NCBI GenBank assembly: GCA_037439425.1
Contig: JBBIWA010000058.1
Location: forward strand, 1-38,204
DNA length: 38,204 nucleotides
Origin: JBBIWA01 sp037439425
Lineage (GTDB): Bacteria; Acidobacteriota; Blastocatellia; RBC074
Reading direction: 5' to 3'
Positions within the stretch are counted from its first letter, which is position 1. Each line of letters begins with the position of its first letter. Positions 1 through 7,259 of this stretch are shown here, piece by piece. The translations under genes and the position numbers were made by a program. A model generated the notes under the pieces. The model was given only the letters and a program-made list of their open reading frames with translations. It was not told the DNA's origin and ran no database searches.

Positions 1-53
1 CTACAGCCTAAGCTCTGATCGGGTCACCGCCAATTGAATTTTTATCCCTGGGA

Positions 54-72
54 GCCGCTTTTTGGCGGTTTT
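54..72 (+). terminator. weak terminator-like hairpin
   Basis: A short GC stem (CCGC paired with GCGG) with a T-rich loop is followed by TTTT. It lies just before the phosphatase gene and could end transcription arriving from outside the window. The stem is only 4-5 bp, so the call is weak. Confidence 0.25.
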
Positions 73-131
73 AGGTGAACTTTACTTTGCCTCACCCTGG
101 AAGCGGGGGAGGCTTCGGAGGAGGAGAATCA

Positions 132-1823
132 ATGTTATTGAACTGGCCGCAACGTTGGCTCGCTTCGGCTGTTTGTTTATTTTTCGTTCTCGTTCATTTC
201 TTTGTTCCTGCTGTTAGTGTAGCGCAGAGAAACACACGCGCGGCGGCTCAGCCGAAGAAAGTACGGCTGGTCGTAGCTATTGTCATCGATCAGTTTCGTC
301 AGGACTATCTGTCACGCTTTGAAGATCAGTTTGGCGAAGGCGGTTTTCGTCGCCTGCTGCGTGATGGTGCGGTCTTCGCCAATGCTCACTATCTTTACAC
401 GCCCACAGTAACTGCCTGCGGTCACGCTACGCTGATGACTGGGGCCACACCGGCGCTTCATGGGATTGTGGGCAACACCTGGTATGAGCGCGAAACCGGT
501 CGGAGCGTCACCAGCGTTTCAGACAGGAATGTACAATTGCTGGGTGGGCGGGAAGGAGCTACTGGGGCTTCGCCGGTCAAACTGATCGGCTCAACGTTGG
601 GCGACCACCTGCGTCTGAATACTCAGGGCAGGGCAAAAGTGATCGGCATTGCGCTGAAAGATCGCTCGGCCATCTTGCTCGCAGGCGCGCGCCCCACAGG
701 CGCTTATTGGTTTGACTCCAGCACTGGGACTTTTGTCTCCAGCACTTATTACTTTAAAGAGCTACCTGAGTGGGTGAAACAGTTCAATCGCGAGTGTCCG
801 GCCAGCAAATATTTCGGTTCTAAATGGGAGAAGCTACTTCCCGAGAAAGCCTATCAGCGTTCCTTGCCTGATAATTATCCGCATGAGAAGTCTATCTTCG
901 GAACCACCTTCCCTTACACAGTCAACGGTGGCGAGACTAAAGCTGGCCCTAGGTTTTACAGCCAGTTTGAAATGTCTCCCTTTGCCAACGACTACACGGT
1001 GGCTTTCGCGAAGGCCGCGATTGAAAACGAAGGGTTGGGACAAGATGATCAGACTGATCTGTTGGCGGTGAGTTTCTCGGCCAACGACATTCTGGGGCAT
1101 TACTTCGGCCCCTTCAGTCAGGAAGTGCAAGACCTCAGCTTGCGGACAGATCGGCTGCTGGCAGACTTCTTCAGCTATCTGGACAAACGAATTGGGCTCA
1201 CCCATACAATCATCGTCCTAACCTCGGATCACGGCGTTAGCCCGATTCCCGAGTATGCACAGGAGTACAATCTGGGTGGGCGGATTGAGGGCAGGGCTAT
1301 TACTAGCGCAGTCAATCAAGCGCTCAGCCGGCGATTCGGCGATGACCAATGGATTCTTGCGCTCAACAATTGGAACATCTACTTCAATTACGAACCCATT
1401 GCTCGCCACCAGGCTGATCGCGCCGAAGTTGAACGCATCGCGTGTGAAGCTCTGCTGAAAGTGCCTGGCATTGGAGATTGCTTCACCAGATCGCAAATTC
1501 TTTCAAGCCAGCTTCCGTCTTCTGCGATTGCGCGCAGCGTGGCCAATGGTTTTTACGGGCCGCGCAATGGAGACGTGGTGATTGTGACCAAACCTTTCTA
1601 TCTGGCCGTAGAAAATCTTGTGGCCAATCACGGAACGCCCTATAGCTATGATACCCACGTGCCTGTGATCTTCTACGGTGCCGGAATCAAGGCCGGAACC
1701 TACCTGACGGCGTGCAGTCCGGCTGACATCGCACCCACGCTTGCGGCCCTGCTCAAGATTGAACCGCCGAGCAATTCAATCGGTCGGGTCTTGAATGAAG
1801 CCATTTCAGACCTCAGACCTTAG
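132..1823 (+). CDS. PafA-like alkaline phosphatase, exported (type I phosphodiesterase superfamily)
   Basis: Predicted exported metal-dependent phosphomonoesterase of the alkaline phosphatase/nucleotide pyrophosphatase superfamily, releasing phosphate from organic esters. The ATG at 132 is chosen over the upstream in-frame ATG at 75 because GGAGGAGAA lies just before it and a signal-like hydrophobic segment follows. Visible motifs are VVAIVIDQFRQDY near residue 50 (metal-binding Asp), TVTACGHATLMTG near residue 92 (nucleophilic Thr in the PafA-type TxxxGH context), LTSDHG (metal Asp-His pair) and NHGTPY in the C-terminal part (metal His). The length of 563 residues fits PafA. The last codons fall in a dispersed repeat (1807-1836), so the extreme C-terminus is repeat-encoded. 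It appears monocistronic. Family call is strong; exact substrate is unknown. Confidence 0.88.
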   Translation: MLLNWPQRWLASAVCLFFVLVHFFVPAVSVAQRNTRAAAQPKKVRLVVAIVIDQFRQDYLSRFEDQFGEGGFRRLLRDGAVFANAHYLYTPTVTACGHATLMTGATPALHGIVGNTWYERETGRSVTSVSDRNVQLLGGREGATGASPVKLIGSTLGDHLRLNTQGRAKVIGIALKDRSAILLAGARPTGAYWFDSSTGTFVSSTYYFKELPEWVKQFNRECPASKYFGSKWEKLLPEKAYQRSLPDNYPHEKSIFGTTFPYTVNGGETKAGPRFYSQFEMSPFANDYTVAFAKAAIENEGLGQDDQTDLLAVSFSANDILGHYFGPFSQEVQDLSLRTDRLLADFFSYLDKRIGLTHTIIVLTSDHGVSPIPEYAQEYNLGGRIEGRAITSAVNQALSRRFGDDQWILALNNWNIYFNYEPIARHQADRAEVERIACEALLKVPGIGDCFTRSQILSSQLPSSAIARSVANGFYGPRNGDVVIVTKPFYLAVENLVANHGTPYSYDTHVPVIFYGAGIKAGTYLTACSPADIAPTLAALLKIEPPSNSIGRVLNEAISDLRP

Positions 1824-1836
1824 GAGTCGGACCTCA
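1807..1836. repeat. dispersed 'aggtctga'-type repeat, copy 1 (reverse orientation)
   Basis: Contains TCAGACCTCAGACCTTAGG, the reverse complement of the AGGTCTGA-rich motif also seen near 2053, 6713 and 26671. This copy straddles the stop codon of the phosphatase gene. Confidence 0.45.
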
Positions 1837-1967
1837 AACTTGAGAGAGAGAATTTTACTCGAGGCTATAGCGGTTTGCGGTTGAAGGAGGAGATGGCAGC
1901 TGACCACTGGCCAGAAGAGAGCTGACCGCTGGAGAAAAATCTTTGCCGCTCACTTCTGCGGAAGCTC

Positions 1968-2010
1968 CTAGGGCGCACGCATACTGGCCTACCCGTCTTC
2001 GTTAAGCAGG
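1968..2010 (+). repeat. degenerate partial copy of the ~130-bp dispersed repeat
   Basis: GGCGCACGCAT, CCCGTCTTCGT and AAGCAGG follow the same order as in the longer copies at 6131 and 29890, but the sequence is diverged and truncated. A CAGGAG/CTCCTG hairpin lies at 2007-2025. No gene is visible between 1824 and 2071. Confidence 0.35.
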
Positions 2011-2052
2011 AGTAGTTGTCTCCTGATCCTAGTGAAAACCGCTGCAAGGCCT

Positions 2053-2078
2053 GGTCTGTGAAGTCTGAGGCCTAAGGC
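2053..2078. repeat. dispersed 'aggtctga'-type repeat, copy 2
   Basis: GGTCTGTGAAGTCTGAGGCC resembles the repeats near 6713 and 26671. It overlaps the stop codon of the minus-strand NHL/M23 gene. Confidence 0.45.
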
Positions 2079-4243
2079 CTGCTTTTGATCACCACGGGCA
2101 CGTCACGTGTTGCGCGATTGCCGGAGAGGTCTTCGGCAATCACCCGCAAAATGTAGCTGCCTGGCGCGTGGGCATCGGCGTTCCAGAAGCCTTCGCGCGC
2201 AACGCCGGCGCGCACCACATTGGTGACAATGTAGGAGAAGACGGTCATCCCCTGATAGCCGGATTGACTGCCTTCAGCATAAGCAATCTCTGCCGCCGCC
2301 GGATCGGCGGGCAGGCGATCAAAAATGATGTTGTAATGCGGCTCGCCGGAGCCGGCAGCAGGCGAGCCATCAGCATTGAGCAACTGATAGCCCAGGCGAT
2401 AAACCCCCAGCCTGCGGCGCTTCGCATTTCCATCAACCTGATCGTAAGCGCGCGCGATGATGCGCAGACGACCGCTTAGCGGCACAGGCGGTAAGTGGCG
2501 CGCTGGTCTTTTGCTCTCTCCTTTGGCTTCTAGGAGCACTTCGCCTGCAGCATTTGTGATCGTGACGCTTTCGATCACCGGTGGCACAGTGTCAAGGAGC
2601 CCCGGCAACGGGAGCGCTGCCAACGGGTTGATCTCGGCGCCAATCGGCCCGACGATCAGGTGCAGGTGATTGAGGCTGTTAAGCGTGCCAAGCGGATCGC
2701 CAGCATTGATGCGCGTTCCGCGGCGCACCCGCACACTGAGTATGCGCCCTTCTTCGTCGCGCTGAAAGAGAAACCCATCGTTACCCAATGGCCGATCATT
2801 CTGATCGCGCCCCAGGCGCAAGTGGGTGTAGCCCAGCAACCCCAAATGGATCCGCTCCCGCGGACCGCCCGTACTTTCGACGGCCAATGGGCGCAAGACA
2901 CGTTCACTGAAGATCGCCCTTACCGTCTCGCCGTACTTGCCAGGGAGATCCAGCCCGTTATGAAACCAGGCTTCGCGCTCTGGCAAGCGTTCTCCTCTGA
3001 TCTCGCCGAAGGTACCGACAATTTCGCGCCGCGTCTGCGGCGGGTCGAAGGGCCAGCGAGGTGAGATGGCCGCGCGGATCTCCTCAGCTTTGAGCCTTGC
3101 TAGCTGCGGATCGGCAGCCGAGCCCAGTCTCAAGCCATCCGGCACTAAAGCTCGCACTAGCCCATTGCCCCCATCGGCAAAGATCAGTGCGCCATCAGAC
3201 CTGAGCGCCAGACCCACTGGCCATCCAAGCTGCGCGCCAGACCGCTGACCATCACGCAAACCAGGCGGAGCTTCGCCTGTGATTGTGTTTACTGAAGGCT
3301 GCGGTCCAAATGAGCAAAGGCGCAGGCTGGCGCCAGCTCCATCCGCTACATAAAACGAGTGCTCATCGCGCAGCACGATTGCCATCGGCTCATTGAAAGA
3401 GGCTTCTGAGGGTAACCCATCACGCTCGGCTGCTTCGCCCGTGCCGGCCAGCGTCTTGACTTCGCCTTCAGGATCCAGGCGGCGAATCCGATGATTGCCC
3501 GTGTCAGCGATGAGCAATGCTCCATCGGGCGCAAGCGCCAGCCCGCACGGCGTATGGAACTGCGCTTCTGTGGCCCGCCCATCCCGGAAGCCACCTTGGC
3601 GACCGCCCGCCAGCGTGCGCACGAAGCCATCGGGCGTGATCACGCGAATCCGGTCGTTGTAGGTGTCAGCGACAAAGATCGCGCCATCGTCTCCTACCGC
3701 CACGCCGACTGGCCCGTTAAATCTTGCTGCCGCGCTCGCTCCATCAACATCTCCGCTTATGCCGGGCGCGCCGGCCACAAGCTTCACGCGCCCCTCTACC
3801 GGATCCACACGCACAATGGTATGCGCGCCGGTATTGGCCACTACCAACGTGCCATCAGGCGCCAAAGCGATGGCCGAAGGCATATCCAGTTGATCGGTGA
3901 CGAGCGATACTTCCCCTTTGGGCGAGATGCGATAGAGTCGCCCGCCTCGGCCGTCGGTGACTAAAATGTTGTCGTCTTCGTCAACCACTACGCCGAAAGG
4001 GTCCGAAAGCTCTGTTGCTGAGACCCGCAAGCCGGTGCCCGCGATGGTGACTACAGTGGTAAACGGCTTTGGCGGTCGCGACTTTGCCCACCAGCGCCCG
4101 ATCAGAAAGCTTGCTCCACCTAGCAGCAACAGGGCGGTGACCCTAACTATCATGCGCAGCCGCAGGCTGCCACCAGCCTCTGCTTTGAAGAGGCCACAAG
4201 CCGCCCTCAGCCTCTGCTTTGAAGAGGAAAAAATCTTCATCAT
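2072..4243 (-). CDS. membrane-anchored NHL beta-propeller protein with M23-type peptidase domain
   Basis: A 723-residue protein. A hydrophobic segment at about residues 31-50 looks like a signal anchor. Residues about 65-370 carry repeated NHL units with recurring 'VADT.NDRIR', 'IADTGNHRIRRLDP' and 'TLAG' motifs, typical of a six-bladed propeller. Residues about 405-545 look like an M23/LytM peptidase: HNGLD gives H428 and D432, and NHLHLIVG gives H526-x-H528, the usual zinc ligands. A C-terminal beta-rich tail follows. AGAGG lies about 9 bases before the ATG at 4243. The start region holds a 20-bp direct repeat, so the M31 start (4153) is possible. The likely role is a cell-envelope hydrolase with a binding propeller. 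NHL plus M23 on one chain is unusual, and activity is inferred only from the ligands. Confidence 0.8.
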   Translation of the reverse strand: MMKIFSSSKQRLRAACGLFKAEAGGSLRLRMIVRVTALLLLGGASFLIGRWWAKSRPPKPFTTVVTIAGTGLRVSATELSDPFGVVVDEDDNILVTDGRGGRLYRISPKGEVSLVTDQLDMPSAIALAPDGTLVVANTGAHTIVRVDPVEGRVKLVAGAPGISGDVDGASAAARFNGPVGVAVGDDGAIFVADTYNDRIRVITPDGFVRTLAGGRQGGFRDGRATEAQFHTPCGLALAPDGALLIADTGNHRIRRLDPEGEVKTLAGTGEAAERDGLPSEASFNEPMAIVLRDEHSFYVADGAGASLRLCSFGPQPSVNTITGEAPPGLRDGQRSGAQLGWPVGLALRSDGALIFADGGNGLVRALVPDGLRLGSAADPQLARLKAEEIRAAISPRWPFDPPQTRREIVGTFGEIRGERLPEREAWFHNGLDLPGKYGETVRAIFSERVLRPLAVESTGGPRERIHLGLLGYTHLRLGRDQNDRPLGNDGFLFQRDEEGRILSVRVRRGTRINAGDPLGTLNSLNHLHLIVGPIGAEINPLAALPLPGLLDTVPPVIESVTITNAAGEVLLEAKGESKRPARHLPPVPLSGRLRIIARAYDQVDGNAKRRRLGVYRLGYQLLNADGSPAAGSGEPHYNIIFDRLPADPAAAEIAYAEGSQSGYQGMTVFSYIVTNVVRAGVAREGFWNADAHAPGSYILRVIAEDLSGNRATRDVPVVIKSRP
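4174..4227. repeat. 20-bp direct repeat in the N-terminal coding region of the NHL/M23 gene
   Basis: An identical 20-base unit starting CAGCCTCTGC occurs at 4174-4193 and 4208-4227. The 34-base offset is not a multiple of three, so the two copies are read in different frames. It may mark a small duplication that altered the start of the minus-strand gene. Confidence 0.6.
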
Positions 4244-4368
4244 TGATTCTTACCTCTTTAAAATTCACGGCCCAGACGCAGGCGAAATGATCTTGCTCGC
4301 TTCGTAGCGACTCACAATGGGGCAATGGTTTTGAGTGGTCTTCTCGAGAGTATCTGCCTCCCTCACTT

Positions 4369-6108
4369 TCAGTTTGTAGTTTTCGCCCCCTTCGCCAATT
4401 CACGCACATAGTCCGAATACTGCGTCACCTGGCTACAGGCAGCATCGCTTGGCACTTTGCCTGTGAGCAAAGCCACCGTCACACAGGCTGACGCAGGCCC
4501 CAGCACCGAACTGGCCGAATTGGTTTCGTGATAATGATCAGGCACGCCTTTGTCTTTACACGGATCGGGAGAGCGGCGGAGCTGCATCTTGCTTAGGTCA
4601 ATTGACTCGCGCCTGAAATCGTAGCCGGGCACGATGTAGCCGAGTTCATCCGGGCATAAGCCAAGCACGAAACGGTACTTCTTGGTCATCGCATCGCGGA
4701 TGCTCGGTTCAGGTGGGCGTCCGGTATCGGCTTGGGGACAATCGGTGCGGCGGTGTTTGGCGACACCGTAGAAGATCTCCGGAAAGAGTTCGCCAGGTGT
4801 CGTCACAATTTGCGCTTCCCCGAGCGTGATCGCGTAGACCCACGCCTTGAACTGCAGCGTCTCGCCTTCTGGCGGCAGCGGCAGAGTGTCGAGCACGCCC
4901 TGCCTGGCCATAAACAGATAGCCCATATTGTCCATCGGCCCTTTCAAATCGGCTTTCCTGACTTCCAGTTTGTTCACTGCGCTCCATTCACCGGCTGTCA
5001 CTGCATCGAAGACCGCTTTAGCAATGTCGCGCCCAATCGCTTCAGTGCGCTCGAAGGTGAAGGCTGGGCGGTTTTTGGCATTCAGCGGAAATTCCTTGCC
5101 GTCGAACTTGATGCGATCCGTGCTCTGGTTGTTGGTGTCGCCGATGATTTCGACCGCGCCGATTGCACCTGAGGTATAGATCGCGATGCCACCATATTTC
5201 TTCTCCACGCTTTCACGCACGGCGTGCGGAAAGTCAGAAGTCATCTCGGTGTTTTTGTCTTCCATTGATTCGGGATGCGTGTTCCAGTTGATGAGCGTCG
5301 CGATGACTTTGTTGCGGGCGCTAGCTTGCGTGCCGACAAATTGCATCACGCGCAGCTCCTGATCAAAGAAATGCGGCGGGCGCCCTGAAGTGCGCGTCTG
5401 CATGCCAGCAATACTTGGGCTGCGCTGCGGATCGGTGCGGCCCAGTTTCAAGCGCGCGGGCTGCAAATTCCTGGTCGCTTGCGTGATGCTTTTAGCAATC
5501 TGCCGATCAACGAAGCGGAGGTACTTCGGATACTTGCCATCCTGGAGCGGGCCATTGCCCCAAATGCCAATCGTGTCCGGCCCTTCGTGATTGTGTGTAC
5601 TGGCGATCAGGATCTCTTGAATGCCGAGCTGCGGGTCAACCAGCTTCTGGATGTGGTTCAAGCCGTAGAACGAGCCTTCGGAGTAGTAGCCGATGAAATC
5701 CAAAGCGACGATGGCGATGCGTGTCTCACCGTATTCAAGCACCAGCGTCCGCGCCCAATAATCATCGTGCTTGCCCGTAGCGAGGCGACTAGCGCCAAAG
5801 CCTGCTAGGTAGATGCCGTCATACTTGCCTTTCGAGCTGGCATCGAGCGCCGTATTGCCTTCGTCGTCTTCAAACGGCTCGCCTGCGTTCCACACCCCAT
5901 TTTGATTGAGATCAGTAAAGCGCTCGCCCCACACGCCTGACTGAGTGATTGTTCCATCCCAATCTGGATGAGGGCCAAATGGTGTCACGGCGACAGCAGC
6001 AACACCGACTCTGAGTTCGGCTCTCGGCAGAGCCGAAGAACCACTCAACATCGCCATGAGCGACCAGCCGATTAGAATAACTCCAGCGAAGATAATCCAG
6101 CGTGCCAT
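4369..6108 (-). CDS. neutral/alkaline ceramidase-like exported hydrolase
   Basis: A 579-residue protein with a strong signal segment (residues 5-27) and GAGGAGG seven bases before the ATG at 6108. It matches the N-terminal domain of neutral/alkaline non-lysosomal ceramidases, zinc amidases that cleave N-acyl sphingosines. The motif STHNHEGPD (170-178) corresponds to the ASHTHSGPG zinc site, and NTHPES corresponds to the second zinc His block. Residues about 66-80 (DLNQNGVWNAGEPFED) form a dockerin/EF-hand-like acidic loop, probably binding calcium. The usual ceramidase nucleophile block is replaced by TSGAIGAVE, so the true substrate may differ from ceramide. The gene is oriented like the NHL/M23 gene, 125 bases upstream of it, and the two may be co-transcribed. 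Confidence 0.8.
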   Translation of the reverse strand: MARWIIFAGVILIGWSLMAMLSGSSALPRAELRVGVAAVAVTPFGPHPDWDGTITQSGVWGERFTDLNQNGVWNAGEPFEDDEGNTALDASSKGKYDGIYLAGFGASRLATGKHDDYWARTLVLEYGETRIAIVALDFIGYYSEGSFYGLNHIQKLVDPQLGIQEILIASTHNHEGPDTIGIWGNGPLQDGKYPKYLRFVDRQIAKSITQATRNLQPARLKLGRTDPQRSPSIAGMQTRTSGRPPHFFDQELRVMQFVGTQASARNKVIATLINWNTHPESMEDKNTEMTSDFPHAVRESVEKKYGGIAIYTSGAIGAVEIIGDTNNQSTDRIKFDGKEFPLNAKNRPAFTFERTEAIGRDIAKAVFDAVTAGEWSAVNKLEVRKADLKGPMDNMGYLFMARQGVLDTLPLPPEGETLQFKAWVYAITLGEAQIVTTPGELFPEIFYGVAKHRRTDCPQADTGRPPEPSIRDAMTKKYRFVLGLCPDELGYIVPGYDFRRESIDLSKMQLRRSPDPCKDKGVPDHYHETNSASSVLGPASACVTVALLTGKVPSDAACSQVTQYSDYVRELAKGAKTTN

Positions 6109-6130
6109 CAGTCAACCTCCTCAAGAAACC

Positions 6131-6260
6131 CTGGGTGCGCACGCCTCCGGCGTGCCGGTCTTCGTCGAGCAAGCCGTTACCGGAGACTGAGCACGCAAGA
6201 TGCGTGCGCTCCCGGGTCTTCATCTTTTCAGGGCCTCGCGCTAGCGACCTGAATGACTCC
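6131..6260 (+). repeat. ~130-bp dispersed repeat, copy A
   Basis: Starts CTGGGTGCGCACGC and shares long identical blocks (for example CGTGCCGGTCTTCGTCGAGC and AAGCCGTTACCG) with 29890-30022 in the same orientation. The blocks GCACGC and TCAGGGC also align. It is GC-rich with internal dyads, so it may form a structured RNA or be a REP-like element. Confidence 0.8.
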
Positions 6261-6272
6261 CCCGAAAATGTC

Positions 6273-6520
6273 CGACAAACTTTAGCCCCTATCCACGGTT
6301 AAGGACGCGAAAAGGCAAGTGCGACCAATCAACACGGGCCTTTGCGCTCTCTTGCCCTTTCACCTGTTGAGTGACAGGCGAAAGGGGGCTGCTTATGGCG
6401 GGAAGGCCGATGAATACTGATCGCAATCGCTTTCATCGTTATTCTTAGCCGTGGATTTGGGCTTCAGTTTGTCGTGGGTTACTAGAGGCGGCTCAGGGGT
6501 AAGCCAGCGACAAACTGAAG
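6273..6520. repeat. inverted-repeat (MITE/REP-like) element with CGACAAACT termini
   Basis: The 31-base arm at 6273-6303 pairs with 6444-6474 at 26 of 31 positions (core CGACAAACT, AGCCC, ATCCACGG). A further copy of the end, CGACAAACTGAAG at 6508-6520, is a perfect 13-bp inverted repeat of 6462-6474. The nested palindromic ends resemble a small non-autonomous element or a REP cluster. Confidence 0.6.
6355..6386. other. strong hairpin inside the inverted-repeat element
   Basis: CCCTTTCACCTGT pairs with ACAGGCGAAAGGG around a six-base loop: 13 positions with one A-C mismatch. There is no T-tract on either side, so it is a structural element rather than an obvious terminator. Confidence 0.55.
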
Positions 6521-6712
6521 TTTGTCGGACCTCCCACGCCGTTACAAACGACCTGAGCCACTCCTTGGGAAATCAGGCCTCGGATGCGGCGGACTTTTCA
6601 TCGTTTCTCCCACGTTGCGCCAGCAACATGAAAAGCTCCTACAAAAGTGAGCCCCGAAGGACCAAGCTGCAGCACGAAGGATCAAAGATCAAAAGCGCTG
6701 CTGACCTCTGGC

Positions 6713-6740
6713 TTCTGAAGTCCGAGGTCTGAGGTCTGAT
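6713..6740 (+). repeat. dispersed 'aggtctga'-type repeat, copy 3
   Basis: TTCTGAAGTCCGAGGTCTGA followed by a second GGTCTGA; similar to copies near 2053 and 26671. Confidence 0.5.
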
Positions 6741-6912
6741 TCTCGTTTCTATGCGCGTGAGCTTCATCCTAACAACTCGATTCACGATTGACAACGCGAA
6801 GTAGACCTTGACAGTCGCAAACTGAAGAGCGGAGAATTACATCATCGTCATTGAGGTTGCGATAGTCGTCATCATCACATTTTGCTGGTTCACATTATCG
6901 CGGCTGCGGCTG

Positions 6913-7131
6913 ATGCTAGTGAAGGATATTAATCTCGCGCGCTTTTTTGCCTGGGCACGACCCAGAGCCTTGCCTGAACTGGAGGCAAGGCTCAAGACAG
7001 ATCCTACGCTTGATCCGAACTGGACTTTCTCCGACATCATGCAGGAATTGCTTGAGGAGTATCGGAGCTTACAGCAACATCAGCCGCAATCCGATTTGGC
7101 TGCAGTGGATGAACTCTGCAGCAGACCGTAA
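6913..7131 (+). CDS. small uncharacterised protein, possibly membrane-anchored
   Basis: From the first ATG this encodes 72 residues with a helical, charged, protein-like composition (for example TFSDIMQELLEEYRSLQQ). I do not recognise the family. The frame stays open upstream to a stop at 6823. The 24 extra codons from 6841 encode a strongly hydrophobic stretch (IIVIEVAIVVIITFCWF) that looks like a transmembrane helix. A Shine-Dalgarno-like GGAG sits six bases before an ATC at 6841, but there is no ATG, GTG or TTG before 6913, and 6913 itself has no good ribosome-binding site. Either the gene uses a rare start codon, its start has mutated, or the short form is made. It precedes the amidohydrolase gene on the same strand. 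Confidence 0.5.
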   Translation: MLVKDINLARFFAWARPRALPELEARLKTDPTLDPNWTFSDIMQELLEEYRSLQQHQPQSDLAAVDELCSRP

Positions 7132-7259
7132 CAACAGGAGGAGTCCCGCAGTGCTCACTCGTCAATCGTCTGGGGGGCGGTACAATCTTTGATCAGTTCG
7201 ATCACCCCAGCTCCCAGAAACCGAGGACTAAAACCAATCTTGCAACGAAAGGACCTGCT

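Larger units (their letters stand above)
6109..6840. other. repeat-rich intergenic region without a convincing gene
   Basis: This stretch holds a ~130-bp dispersed repeat, an inverted-repeat element, a strong hairpin and an AGGTCTGA repeat. An open frame at 6451-6732 has repeat-derived composition and no ribosome-binding site. Two TTGACA boxes occur at 6788 and 6808, but neither has a well-spaced -10 box. Confidence 0.6.

Noticed and set aside
2072..4243. The NHL propeller as the lyase (PAL) partner of the PHM-like monooxygenases, since PAL is also an NHL-type propeller
   Set aside because: It is fused to an M23 peptidase, lies 11 kb away on the other strand, and I could not identify the PAL zinc His and catalytic Tyr/Arg set in it.
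6451..6732. 93-codon ORF in the gap before the amidohydrolase
   Set aside because: It runs through repeats on both ends, has no ribosome-binding site, and its translation looks random.
7151..7192. A 13-codon leader peptide after AGGAGG at 7137, before the amidohydrolase
   Set aside because: The GTG start is weakly placed, the peptide shows no attenuation-like residues, and no mutually exclusive hairpins were seen.
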